Source of the DNA: an uncultured Prevotella sp. | GTDB lineage: Bacteria > Bacteroidota > Bacteroidia > Bacteroidales > Bacteroidaceae | Reading direction: 5' to 3' | Length of the DNA stretch: 37,925 nucleotides | NCBI GenBank assembly: GCA_900315955.1 | Contig: ONBC01000017.1 | Span: 1-37,925, forward strand | Shown: piece by piece, positions 24,319-31,976 of the stretch | Layout of the letters: the number at the start of each line of letters is the position of its first letter | How positions within the stretch are numbered: the stretch's first letter is position 1 | Position numbers and translations under genes: made by a program | The notes under the pieces: generated by a model | Database searches by the model: none | What the model was told of the DNA's origin: nothing | What the model saw: only the letters and a program-made list of their open reading frames with translations

Positions 24319-25464
24319 ATGAAAAGAACAATGCTTACAATGGCTGCAATGGCGCTGCTTGCTGCATCCGCCAACGCTGCTGAAGGAAATGGGAGCGTGA
24401 GTTTCTCAGGCAACCTCAAAGGCCTGAAGGACACACTCATCGTGATGACACCCAACGGACAAGGTATGAAGCGCGACACCGTGCTGACGAAAGACGGACA
24501 GTTCAACTTCACCGTCAATGTCGAGAAGCCGACGGACATCTATGCTTACACCCCGGGCACACTGCGCCGCGAGGAGCGAATCGGTTTCAGTGCCATCGCC
24601 GTGCCGGGTGAGAAAGCTGTGCTGACGGGTGACCTGAACGCAGCTTATTATTTCAGTGGAAGTAAGTTCTACGAGGAGTACAATGAAGCAGACCGTGCTA
24701 ATGAGGCTGCTCAAAAGCCGCTCAATGACATGGTAGCATCCTTGGAGAAGCGAATGGCTAATGGAGAGAAGCTGGATGTCTTATCGAAAGAGTATGTGGA
24801 GAAAGCGCCAGCCTTGCAGAAGCAGGCAACAGCTGCTATGGTCGATTTCATCGCCAAACATCCCGACTCGGAGGGTGCTGCTGCTTTCATCCCGCGTCTT
24901 GAAGATGTCGACGCTATGAAGAAAGCTGCCGCCGCGCTCTCTGACAACGTGAAGAACGGCCGTATGCACGACTATTATCAGAGTGTCATCGACGAGGCTG
25001 CCAAACGCGAACAGGCTGAGCAAGAGGCTGCCAAGAAACAAGCGACAGGCGTTGTGGCTCCCGACTTCACGCTCAATGACCTCAATGGCAAACCGCTCAA
25101 ACTGTCAAGCTTCAAGGGAAAGTATGTGCTGCTCGACTTCTGGGGCACATGGTGTGTCTGGTGCGTGCGCGGCATCCCAAAGATGAAGGAGTACTACAAC
25201 AAGTATAAGGCCAACTTTGAGATTCTGTCCATCGACTGCAACGAGACACAGGACAAGTGGAAAGCCGGCGTAAAGAAATACGAGCTGCCCTGGAAGCATG
25301 TGTATCAGCCGCGTTCCGGTGCCGTGAACACGCTGGATCTCTACGGAGTCACGGGCTTCCCGACAAAGATCCTTGTGGGTCCTGACGGCAAAATCGTGAA
25401 GACCATCGCGGGCGAGGATCCTGCTTTCTACACCTTCCTCGACGAGAAGTTCGGAAAGAAATAA
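24319..25464 (+). CDS. TlpA-like thioredoxin-fold lipid/periplasmic oxidoreductase with DUF4369-type N-terminus
   Basis: A 381-residue exported thiol-disulfide oxidoreductase. Signal peptide about 1-21 (ends SANAAEG; no lipobox), an N-terminal beta-rich DUF4369-like domain (about 26-115), a helical charged linker (about 116-243), and a C-terminal AhpC/TSA-TlpA thioredoxin domain (about 245-381) with the active site WCVWC (Cys279, Cys282) and the cis-Pro segment TGFPT. Such proteins are abundant in Bacteroidota and reduce or shuffle disulfides in the periplasm; the partner is unknown. No obvious promoter of its own; the 9-bp repeat block separates it from the helicase. A GC-rich terminator follows. 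Confidence 0.9.
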   Translation: MKRTMLTMAAMALLAASANAAEGNGSVSFSGNLKGLKDTLIVMTPNGQGMKRDTVLTKDGQFNFTVNVEKPTDIYAYTPGTLRREERIGFSAIAVPGEKAVLTGDLNAAYYFSGSKFYEEYNEADRANEAAQKPLNDMVASLEKRMANGEKLDVLSKEYVEKAPALQKQATAAMVDFIAKHPDSEGAAAFIPRLEDVDAMKKAAAALSDNVKNGRMHDYYQSVIDEAAKREQAEQEAAKKQATGVVAPDFTLNDLNGKPLKLSSFKGKYVLLDFWGTWCVWCVRGIPKMKEYYNKYKANFEILSIDCNETQDKWKAGVKKYELPWKHVYQPRSGAVNTLDLYGVTGFPTKILVGPDGKIVKTIAGEDPAFYTFLDEKFGKK

Positions 25465-25490
25465 TCTGGAATTATTAATAACTTTACAAT

Positions 25491-25516
25491 GGGGGGCGAC
25501 CACATGGCCGCCCCCC
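25491..25516. terminator. GC-rich bidirectional terminator
   Basis: GGGGGGCG (25491-25498) pairs with CGCCCCCC (25509-25516) around a 10-nt loop, followed by TTGCGTTTCT. It lies between the convergent thioredoxin and PfkB kinase genes and can serve both. Confidence 0.8.
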
Positions 25517-25541
25517 TTGCGTTTCTACCCATTGCTTTATT

Positions 25542-26468
25542 TTACTCCTTGCATAAGGGTGAATCGGCCGGTATATAGTTGTAGATACTCTTACACGCCT
25601 CGGCAGAGAAGCGCTGTCCGCTGGCGATGCACTCATCCCACTGCTCTTCCGTCAGTCCGTTCTCAATGTCGCGGCGTGTGATGCCATATTTCATCAGTCC
25701 ATAGATGAAACCGGCATTGAAGTTGTCACCGGCACCGATGGTGCTCACGGTCTCGGTATTGATAACGGGATAGCTCTTGCGGAAGCCACCGTCGGCATAG
25801 AGATGGACGGGCTTGGCTCCGCTCGTATAGATGAACTTCTTGCAATAGAAGCTTATTTCTGCCTGATACACCTTATCTGGGTCGTCGAGCTTGTAAAGTA
25901 CATCAAAATCCTCACGCGAGCCACGCACGATGTCAGCATACTCGAGGTTCTCGAGATAGTTGGGCGTGATCTTCATCACATCATTCTTGTGAGAGTTGCG
26001 ATAGTTGACATCATAATAGATGATGGCGCCATGGGCGCGCGCATAGTCGAGCAAACCTACGATCTGCGGGCGGATCACGGGGTTTACGGCATAGAAGGAG
26101 CCGAAAAGCACGATGTCATCGGGTTGGATGTCGGGATAGACGAAGTCGAGCTGATCGTGCGGATGATCTTTATAGAAGATGTATTCGGCATCGTTGTTCT
26201 CATCGAGGAAAGCCAATGATACGGGTGACTTTGCACCGGGATAGACGTTCACGTTGCTGGCGTCAACCCCATTATCTTTCAGAAACTCAATGATGTTCTG
26301 CCCGATACGGTCGTGCCCGGCCTCACTGATAAACGAAGTGGGAACGCCGGCACGAGCCATGGATATGATGGCGTTAAAGGTTGAGCCGCCGGGGTAAGCG
26401 CCGATGGGTTGTTCCTTTTTAAAGATGATGTCGAGCACCGTCTCTCCTATACCTATTACTTTACGCAT
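25542..26468 (-). CDS. PfkB-family carbohydrate kinase (fructokinase-like)
   Basis: A 308-residue sugar kinase of the ribokinase/PfkB family. The N-terminal signature GGSTFNAIISMARAG (27-41) and the C-terminal signature TIGAGDNFNAGF, with catalytic Asp248, are both present, and the YYDVNYRNS segment (about 151-159) is typical of Bacteroidota fructokinase-like members. It phosphorylates a sugar with ATP; fructose is the usual annotation but substrate choice cannot be read from sequence. Single gene with its own -7 box at 26495-26502 and a shared terminator at 25491-25516. Confidence 0.9.
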   Translation of the reverse strand: MRKVIGIGETVLDIIFKKEQPIGAYPGGSTFNAIISMARAGVPTSFISEAGHDRIGQNIIEFLKDNGVDASNVNVYPGAKSPVSLAFLDENNDAEYIFYKDHPHDQLDFVYPDIQPDDIVLFGSFYAVNPVIRPQIVGLLDYARAHGAIIYYDVNYRNSHKNDVMKITPNYLENLEYADIVRGSREDFDVLYKLDDPDKVYQAEISFYCKKFIYTSGAKPVHLYADGGFRKSYPVINTETVSTIGAGDNFNAGFIYGLMKYGITRRDIENGLTEEQWDECIASGQRFSAEACKSIYNYIPADSPLCKE

Positions 26469-26494
26469 AATTTTTTCTTGTGTTATATTATCGG

Positions 26495-26556
26495 CAAAGA
26501 TAATGCAAAAGAAAGAGACCGCAAAGGATCCGTTCCAACTTTTTTCCGTAATTTTG
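26495..26556. promoter_or_regulatory. Divergent promoters for PfkB kinase and M16 peptidase
   Basis: CAAAGATA (26495-26502; TATCTTTG on the minus strand) serves the kinase. TAATTTTG (26549-26556, plus) serves the peptidase and predicts transcription starting near 26563, which makes the ATG at 26561 unlikely and favours 26573. Confidence 0.65.
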
Positions 26557-26572
26557 CAATATGGAACTCAAC

Positions 26573-27835
26573 ATGAATACATTAAGCTACCAGACCTCTG
26601 TCTTGCCGTGCGGTTTGCGCACGATTCATCTGCCTTCCGACGCTCCGGTGGTCTATCTCGGCTATCAGATTGCAGCAGGATCGCGCAATGAGCAGCCCGG
26701 GGAGGAAGGGTTGGCACACTTCTGTGAGCACATGACCTTCAAAGGCACCGAGCATCGCAGTGCGACGACTATCCTCAACAGCTTAGAGAGCGTGGGCGGC
26801 AGCCTCAACGCTTATACTACCAAAGAATGTACGGTATTCTATGCCGCCGTGCCCGCCGCCTATATCCGCAAGGCGACTGATCTGCTCACGGATATCGTCT
26901 TCCACGCTGTCTATCCGCAGAAAGAGATTAATAAAGAGGTTGAGGTCATCTGCGACGAGATAGAAAGCTATAACGACTCTCCGGCCGACCTTATCTACGA
27001 CGACTTTGAGAATATTATCTTCAAAGACCATCCTTTAGGTCATAACATTCTCGGTACGGCAGCCCGAGTGCGTGCCTTCACCACAGCGGATGCCCTGCGC
27101 TTCACCCGACGGTTCTATAAGCCAGAGAACGCCATATTCTTTATGTATGGCGGTAAGCGTCTGCCTGCTATTCCCATCGAGGCTTCGTGTCAGTCCATGC
27201 CAAAACTTCCGGAATCATCGGTTCCATCGTCAGCTTATAATGAGACGGGCAATATGGAGACGGGCAATGTAGAGACGGGCAATGTCATCATCCGCGAGAA
27301 AGACACACACCAGGCGCATGTCATGATAGGCTGCCGGTCGTTTAGTGGCTGTGATGAGCAGCTTCGCGAGCGCATGAGCCTCTATCTGCTCAATAATATC
27401 TTAGGTGGACGCGGGATGAACGCACGCCTCAATGTCGTGCTCCGTGAACACCGTGGACTCGTCTATACCGTGGAGAGTACAATGGTTACATACGCCGATA
27501 CTGGCATGTGGTGTACCTATCTCGGATGCGATGAAAAGGACGTAAAACGCTGTTTGAAGCTGGTGCATCGGGAACTCGACAAGTTTCGGAACACCCTGCT
27601 CACTCCACACCGGTTGGAGGCTGCCAAGAAACAACTTAGGGGGCAGCTTACAGTAGACTGCGACAACCGTGAAAACTTCGCGTTAGACTTCGGCAGTGTG
27701 TATCTCTTCCACAATAAGGCAAGAGACCTGACGGGCTTGTTCCGGGATATAGATGCCGTTACGGCCGAGGACATTCAGCGCGTAGCACAGACGATCTTTG
27801 ATCCGGACACCATGACGACACTCATCTATAAATGA
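26573..27835 (+). CDS. M16-family (insulinase/PqqL-like) zinc metallopeptidase
   Basis: A 420-residue inverzincin peptidase with the HxxEH zinc motif at 49-53 (HFCEH) and a downstream Glu ligand within KEVEVICDEI (121-130). The C-terminal half carries the second M16 domain with GRGMNARLNVVLREHRGLVYTVES. No signal peptide is seen, so a cytoplasmic enzyme that degrades peptides is expected. The start is set at 26573 from promoter position; the ATG at 26561 would add four residues. Oddity: a 15-nt in-frame tandem repeat near 27240-27285 encodes three ETGN-type units (ETGNM, ETGNV, ETGNV) in the linker between the two halves. The methyltransferase gene follows after 32 nt and is probably co-transcribed. 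Confidence 0.92.
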   Translation: MNTLSYQTSVLPCGLRTIHLPSDAPVVYLGYQIAAGSRNEQPGEEGLAHFCEHMTFKGTEHRSATTILNSLESVGGSLNAYTTKECTVFYAAVPAAYIRKATDLLTDIVFHAVYPQKEINKEVEVICDEIESYNDSPADLIYDDFENIIFKDHPLGHNILGTAARVRAFTTADALRFTRRFYKPENAIFFMYGGKRLPAIPIEASCQSMPKLPESSVPSSAYNETGNMETGNVETGNVIIREKDTHQAHVMIGCRSFSGCDEQLRERMSLYLLNNILGGRGMNARLNVVLREHRGLVYTVESTMVTYADTGMWCTYLGCDEKDVKRCLKLVHRELDKFRNTLLTPHRLEAAKKQLRGQLTVDCDNRENFALDFGSVYLFHNKARDLTGLFRDIDAVTAEDIQRVAQTIFDPDTMTTLIYK

Positions 27836-27867
27836 TTATGAATGATGGCTTTTTATCCCTATAGCGT

Positions 27868-29148
27868 ATGATTATCAACGATGAAACCGCACGATTTATC
27901 CGTCAGCACCGTAGCGACGACGTACGCACGCTGGCACTGAGAGGCTGTAAGGATGAAGCTGTTGATATGCCATTCGCCTTAGATCAGATCCAAGGCTGGC
28001 AAACGGCGAGACGGAAACTTCCGACGTGGGCTGCTGCGGAGGGTATCATCTATCCGCCCCACCTCAACATGGAACAGTGCTCGAGTGAGGAGACGGCCCG
28101 CTACAAGCACGAATGTATCGCACGGTTCTGTGAACCGGACAAAGCGACACTCATCGATCTTACCGGAGGCTTCGGGGCAGACTTCTCGCTGATGTCCCGT
28201 GGATTCCATCACGCGGTGTATGTGGAACGGAACGCATCGCTGGTGGAAGTGGCTCAGCATAACTTCGAGGTGCTGGGCTTGCATAATGTGGAGGTTGTCA
28301 ATGGGGACGGGGTAGCGTATCTTCATCAGCTCACCGCTAAAATGAAAAGTGGCGAGACGGTAGCTACCCATGGCAAGACCGTGATCTATCTGGACCCGGC
28401 ACGGCGCGACAGTCATGGCAAGAAGGTGTTTCGCTTAGCTGACTGCACGCCCGATGTCCTCGGCATCCGCGATGAGCTCTTGCTATGCGCGGATGTCATC
28501 ATGATCAAACTCTCTCCGATGCTGGATTGGCACGAGGCGGTTAAACAACTCACCGCTCAGCTCCCTTCAGTGATTAAGGGCGTACAATGCGAAGTGCATG
28601 TGGTATCTGTCAAGAACGAGTGCAAGGAACTGCTGATCGTTCTTCAACCGTTATCGTCAACCGACGTTGGAGGAATAAAGATTGTCTGTGTCAATGACCG
28701 CCAACGTTTCGAAACAGAGATTGCAAAAAATGCCCGGCAAGTCCCGCTGCTGTTGGATCAAGCACCGGCAGACGGGACGGAGCAATATCTTTTCGTGCCC
28801 AATGCCTCCGTCATGAAGACAGGCCTCTTCGCACCGTTGTCTCACGCCTTCAACCTTAGGATGCTCGACCGGGATACACATTATTATATAGGAGAAGAAG
28901 ACATTGAGACTTTCCCGGGCAGAAGGTTCCGCATCACAGCTGTCTCCGGGATGAACAAAAAAGAACTGTCGAAAAAATTGGCCGGCATCACGCAAGCGAA
29001 TATCGCCACCCGCAACTTTCCACTCTCGGCCGTAGCGCTGCGGAAACGTCTCAAACTGAGAGATGGCGGTAACAAGTATCTTTTTGGAACCACCCTGTTA
29101 GGAGATCATGTCGTTATCATCTGCGATAGTGTCAGTCTGTCACGCTGA
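27868..29148 (+). CDS. Class I SAM-dependent methyltransferase with THUMP-like C-terminus
   Basis: A 426-residue protein resembling the Bacteroidota family typified by PG_1098 of Porphyromonas. N-terminal helical part (about 1-85), Rossmann methyltransferase core with the SAM-binding LIDLTGGFGADFSLMSRGF (motif I, about 95-113), VVNGDG and a DPARRD motif (IYLDPARRD, about 172-180), then a C-terminal THUMP-like ferredoxin-fold region ending in GTTLLGDHVVIICD. The DPAR[RD] motif in place of DPP[YF] suggests an RNA substrate, as in other THUMP methyltransferases, but the target is unknown. Second gene of a unit with the M16 peptidase. Confidence 0.88.
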   Translation: MIINDETARFIRQHRSDDVRTLALRGCKDEAVDMPFALDQIQGWQTARRKLPTWAAAEGIIYPPHLNMEQCSSEETARYKHECIARFCEPDKATLIDLTGGFGADFSLMSRGFHHAVYVERNASLVEVAQHNFEVLGLHNVEVVNGDGVAYLHQLTAKMKSGETVATHGKTVIYLDPARRDSHGKKVFRLADCTPDVLGIRDELLLCADVIMIKLSPMLDWHEAVKQLTAQLPSVIKGVQCEVHVVSVKNECKELLIVLQPLSSTDVGGIKIVCVNDRQRFETEIAKNARQVPLLLDQAPADGTEQYLFVPNASVMKTGLFAPLSHAFNLRMLDRDTHYYIGEEDIETFPGRRFRITAVSGMNKKELSKKLAGITQANIATRNFPLSAVALRKRLKLRDGGNKYLFGTTLLGDHVVIICDSVSLSR

Positions 29149-29161
29149 CAAAAATTGACCG

Positions 29162-29180
29162 CTGTCAAGTCGCTTGACAG
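29162..29180 (+). terminator. Small hairpin after the methyltransferase
   Basis: CTGTCAAG (29162-29169) pairs with CTTGACAG (29173-29180) across a 3-nt loop, then a further TTGTCAAG follows. There is no T-run, so this may be a weak terminator or a protein-binding site with a TGTCA/TGACA half-site. Confidence 0.4.
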
Positions 29181-29224
29181 TTGTCAAGAAAACTTAACCA
29201 TAACGCTCAATAAAGTCGATTCTC

Positions 29225-29255
29225 TTTGTAGGTTATCCGAAAGGCACTACCTTTG
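29225..29255 (+). promoter_or_regulatory. Consensus Bacteroidota promoter of the small ORF unit
   Basis: TTTG (29225-29228) is followed by exactly 19 nt and TACCTTTG (29248-29255), a full match to TTTG-N19-21-TAnnTTTG. Transcription would start near 29262. The leader carries three copies of [A/G]GATAACA (29272-29279, 29280-29287, 29294-29301). Confidence 0.85.
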
Positions 29256-29318
29256 CAGTGCAATCAGAGAAAGATAACAGGATAACAAATAAAGGATAAC
29301 AATTAATATTTTAGTATT

Positions 29319-29411
29319 ATGACATTTAGTACTTTTATTGCTACAGCAGCATTGATGTTTGGTCTTATTGCTCTCGTTGGTGTCCACATGGGCAGAAATG
29401 CTGAGGCTTAA
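29319..29411 (+). CDS. Small hydrophobic 30-residue protein
   Basis: ATG to TAA encodes 30 residues starting MTFSTFIATAALMFGLIALV and ending VHMGRNAEA: one predicted transmembrane helix (about residues 5-23) with a short polar tail. I do not recognise a family. Support for being real is the context: a consensus promoter about 60 nt upstream, an AT-rich leader typical for this lineage, and a strong terminator 73 nt downstream, giving an isolated transcript of about 260-270 nt with nothing else coding on it. It could be a small membrane subunit or regulator, or a decoy frame on a structured RNA. Not co-oriented with dusB, so it stands alone. Confidence 0.6.
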   Translation: MTFSTFIATAALMFGLIALVGVHMGRNAEA

Positions 29412-29483
29412 GACCGACGAATGAAGATTGGAGGAACCACACTCGGGAGAGTGTTATAGAGAAAGCATAGAACTTGATATATA

Positions 29484-29522
29484 GAAGGCCGCAAGCAGAG
29501 CACGTTTCCGCTTGCGGCCTTC
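29484..29522. terminator. Strong rho-independent terminator
   Basis: GAAGGCCGCAAGC (29484-29496) pairs perfectly with GCTTGCGGCCTTC (29510-29522) around a 13-nt loop, followed by TTCGTATT. Just upstream, ACACTC-GGGA-GAGTGT (29439-29454) forms a small hairpin with a GNRA-type loop, so the 3' part of this transcript is structured. Confidence 0.88.
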
Positions 29523-29622
29523 TTCGTATTCAGAAGATTATCGAGCAGGTACAATCACAATGAACTTTTTGACATAGCAATTAATATTTGTTAAATCAAT
29601 TCATGGTTTTGTCGCAGCTTTG

Positions 29623-30633
29623 TCATAACTGTTTGAGTTTCAACCGACAATCTTCTAAGATCTTGACAACTTCATCGACGGTATTAGCCCGCAACATAGC
29701 GATGCGCGTCTGTCGGAAGTTGGGTATATTCTTAAAGATCGGGGAGGCAGCAAGGTGCCGGCGCGTATGCAGAATGCCCCGATACTGGTCGATACGCTCC
29801 ACGTTGATGCGCAGTTGCTCCTCAAGGATGTCAATCTTATCATCGATTGTCAAGGGTGCAGCAGGTACGCTATCTGCACCCTCTTTATGAGCCTTGTCAT
29901 TCATGAAGTCGCGGCATTCCTTGAAAAACCAAGGCCTTCCGAAGGTTGCCCGGCCAATCATCACGGCATCGACACCATACTCGTCAAAGGCTTCCTCTGC
30001 CTTTTCCGGACTCGTAATGTCGCCATTGCCGATGATCGGGATATGGATGCGTGGGTTCTTCTTCACCTCGCCGATCAGTGTCCAGTCGGCCTCGCCGGTG
30101 TACATCTGTGAGCGTGTGCGCCCATGGATGGTAAGTGCCTGGATACCGCAGTCTTGCAGTTGCTCGGCAAGGGTTGTGATGATGAGGTTCTCCTTGTCCC
30201 ATCCCAGTCGGGTCTTTGCCGTCACGGGCGTATGTACAGCTTTCACGACCTCGCGCGTGATCTCCAGCATGAGCGGGACATCCTTCAACAATCCGGCTCC
30301 CGCACCTTTCCCTGCCACTTTCTTAACGGGGCAGCCAAAGTTAAGGTCGATGATATCAGGATGAAAGGTCTCCACGATCTTAGCGGCTTCTACCATCGAG
30401 TCGACATCGCGCCCATAGATCTGAATACCTACCGGCCGTTCGTCATCGTCCACCTTCATCTTCGATAAAGTGCTTGGTATAGAGCGGATAATAGCGTCGG
30501 CAGAGACAAACTCCGTGTACACCATCGCCGCTCCGTAACGCTTACAGAGCTTGCGGAAGCCTATATCCGTTACATCCTCCATGGGTGCAAGAAACAACGG
30601 CCTGCTACCAAAATCAATGTTACCTATCTTCAT
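29623..30633 (-). CDS. dusB: tRNA-dihydrouridine synthase
   Basis: A 336-residue flavoenzyme that reduces uridines in the tRNA D-loop, TIM barrel plus a helical C-terminal domain. Diagnostic are the N-terminus FGSRPLFLAPMEDVTDIGFRKLC, the catalytic DLNFGCPVKKVAGKGAG with Cys101, the FMN-binding LTIHGRTRSQMY and IPIIGNGDI segments, and VMIGRATFGRPWFF. Length and motifs match the DusB/NifR3 group common in Bacteroidota. It stands as a single gene with its own promoter at 30690-30720. Confidence 0.94.
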   Translation of the reverse strand: MKIGNIDFGSRPLFLAPMEDVTDIGFRKLCKRYGAAMVYTEFVSADAIIRSIPSTLSKMKVDDDERPVGIQIYGRDVDSMVEAAKIVETFHPDIIDLNFGCPVKKVAGKGAGAGLLKDVPLMLEITREVVKAVHTPVTAKTRLGWDKENLIITTLAEQLQDCGIQALTIHGRTRSQMYTGEADWTLIGEVKKNPRIHIPIIGNGDITSPEKAEEAFDEYGVDAVMIGRATFGRPWFFKECRDFMNDKAHKEGADSVPAAPLTIDDKIDILEEQLRINVERIDQYRGILHTRRHLAASPIFKNIPNFRQTRIAMLRANTVDEVVKILEDCRLKLKQL

Positions 30634-30689
30634 AAAGCTAACCTATTCTGTTTTATTCTTAAATAACTTCTTGAAAATCAAATGCAATG

Positions 30690-30720
30690 CAAAGTTAAGG
30701 CTTTCTGTTGAGAAACGCAA
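30690..30720 (-). promoter_or_regulatory. dusB promoter
   Basis: CAAAGTTA (30690-30697) reads TAACTTTG on the minus strand, and CAA at 30718-30720 gives a TTG -33 element 20 nt away. Predicted leader of about 50 nt. Confidence 0.65.
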
Positions 30721-30807
30721 CGTGAATGGATTAAATGTGATTGGATTTTCATGGCATTATCGGAAAGCGCTTATCGGAGCGGAAAGGCTCATGTCAGAGA
30801 ACGACTA

Positions 30808-30858
30808 TTTTTTAGTCGATCTGAACCTTCATGTCAAAAAGGCTGAGCAGTTACCTTA
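30808..30858. repeat. Left copy of the 51-bp direct repeat flanking the 22-bp array
   Basis: This 51-bp segment, from the T6-AGTCG run to GCAGTTACCTTA, recurs at 31185-31235 in the same orientation with 46 of 51 identities. In this left copy it overlaps a hairpin CGACTA/TAGTCG and runs into a second one, GCTGAGCA (30842-30849) with TGCTCAGC (30869-30876). Confidence 0.85.
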
Positions 30859-30909
30859 TTAAGATAATTGCTCAGCGTAATTTCTGAGTTCTGCCATCGC
30901 CTTCGCGCC

Positions 30910-31151
30910 GTGTAACGATCCTGCCTCAACCGTGTCACGATCTTTTCACATATGTGTCACGATCCTGCCTCATCTGTGTCACGATCCTGCCTCATCTGTG
31001 TCACGATCCTGCCTCAACTGTGTCACGATCCTGCCTCATACGTGTCACGATACTGCCTCGTACGTGTCACGATACTGCCTCGTACGTGTCACGATCCTGC
31101 CTCGTACGTGTCACGATCCTGCCTCGTATGTGTCACGTTGCCATATCATAC
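30910..31151. repeat. 22-bp tandem repeat array, eleven units
   Basis: Eleven head-to-tail 22-bp units, consensus GTGTCACGATCCTGCCTCRT plus two variable bases, fill 30910-31151. Units 3-10 are close copies; units 1, 2 and 11 at the edges are degenerate. The most variable positions are the last four, with blocks of adjacent identical variants (units 3-4, 7-8). There are no spacers, so it is not CRISPR. As 22 is not a multiple of three, all three forward frames read through the array; I consider these frames accidental. Together with the flanks, the interval 30634-31326 holds no credible gene. Confidence 0.95.
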
Positions 31152-31184
31152 CTGTACTGGAATGCGTAAATATGTGTGTTACGC

Positions 31185-31235
31185 TTTTTTAGTCGTTCTG
31201 CTTCTTCATGTCAAAAAGGCCGAGCAGTTACCTTA
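31185..31235. repeat. Right copy of the 51-bp direct repeat
   Basis: 46/51 identical to 30808-30858 and in the same orientation, placed 34 nt after the last unit of the 22-bp array. The following downstream hairpin of the left copy is not preserved here. Confidence 0.85.
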
Positions 31236-31326
31236 CAAAGCATCAATCAATAACAAATGTTAAAATGCGGATTTTGCTGTAACTATTTTCCCCCGGCATC
31301 GTCATTCAAATAGAAATACCCAAATA

Positions 31327-31821
31327 ATGGACTATAAGTACATCAATCAGCTCTTGGAGCGCTATTGGCGTGGCGAGACCACGTTGGAAGAGGAAGACAT
31401 CCTCCGCGCGTTCTTCAGTCAGGAGGACATCCCGGCTGAGTTGAGACGCTATAAGCCTTTGTTCAGCTATGAGGCAACGGAGGCGAAGCGTGATGTATTG
31501 GGAGATGAGTTTGACGAGAAGCTCTTTGCAGCTATCGCGGCGCGCAAGCCGGTCAAGGCACGCGTCATTACGATGACGCAGCGTTTCAAGCCGCTCCTCA
31601 AAGCCGCCGCGATGGTAGCAATCCTGCTCACCTTAGGCAACGCCATGCAGGTGCCTTTCTCAAAGAGCAACCAGGATCCTATCAGCAACTATGACGGCTA
31701 TTACAAGCCGGAGCTCGACAACGGCACCAATGTCGCCATCGGTGACAGTTCAATGGTCGATACGCTACAACAGAGCCTGGCTTCACCGGACGCTCCATCA
31801 ACGATGCCGGTACTGAAATGA
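31327..31821 (+). CDS. Small single-TM protein, anti-sigma-like
   Basis: A 164-residue protein of a type common in Bacteroidota. The first 70 residues are charged and helical (INQLLERYWRGETTLEEEDILRAFFSQEDIPAELRRYKPLF), like the cytoplasmic N-terminus of small anti-sigma proteins: an 'LxxxYxxGxTTxxEExxL' pattern also seen in the anti-sigma gene at 35278. A single membrane segment lies at about 90-108 (LKAAAMVAILLTLGNAMQV), followed by a short polar tail. No sigma factor gene is next to it, unlike the other two cases here, so it is an orphan. No promoter was recognised upstream beyond the repeat region. Confidence 0.75.
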   Translation: MDYKYINQLLERYWRGETTLEEEDILRAFFSQEDIPAELRRYKPLFSYEATEAKRDVLGDEFDEKLFAAIAARKPVKARVITMTQRFKPLLKAAAMVAILLTLGNAMQVPFSKSNQDPISNYDGYYKPELDNGTNVAIGDSSMVDTLQQSLASPDAPSTMPVLK

Positions 31822-31919
31822 TTTTTTCTATGCTTTCTCTATAAATCAATTAGTAAAACAACAAAGAAACTGTGAAGTTTCGATTCTCTCAAATTTTTCA
31901 TAACATACTAACGTAGAAA

Positions 31920-31950
31920 GGACCGCCGCTCTATCGAGAGCACGCGGTCC
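31920..31950. terminator. Terminator between convergent genes
   Basis: GGACCGC (31920-31926) pairs with GCGGTCC (31944-31950), with an inner GCTCT/AGAGC stem, followed by TTTCTTATTT on the plus strand. Confidence 0.8.
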
Positions 31951-31976
31951 TTTCTTATTTCATGGAGTTTCGAGCC

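Noticed and set aside
29421-29459. 12-codon frame MKIGGTTLGRVL after the small ORF
   Set aside because: Too short and it spans the GNRA-loop hairpin; no independent support.
30910-31151. Repeat array as CRISPR
   Set aside because: Units are contiguous with no unique spacers, the unit is 22 bp, and no cas gene is near.
30932-31263. Forward reading frames of 71-103 residues through the repeat array
   Set aside because: All three frames are open because a 22-bp unit without stops shifts frame each time; the Cys/Ser/His-rich peptides are a by-product and no promoter or start context supports them.
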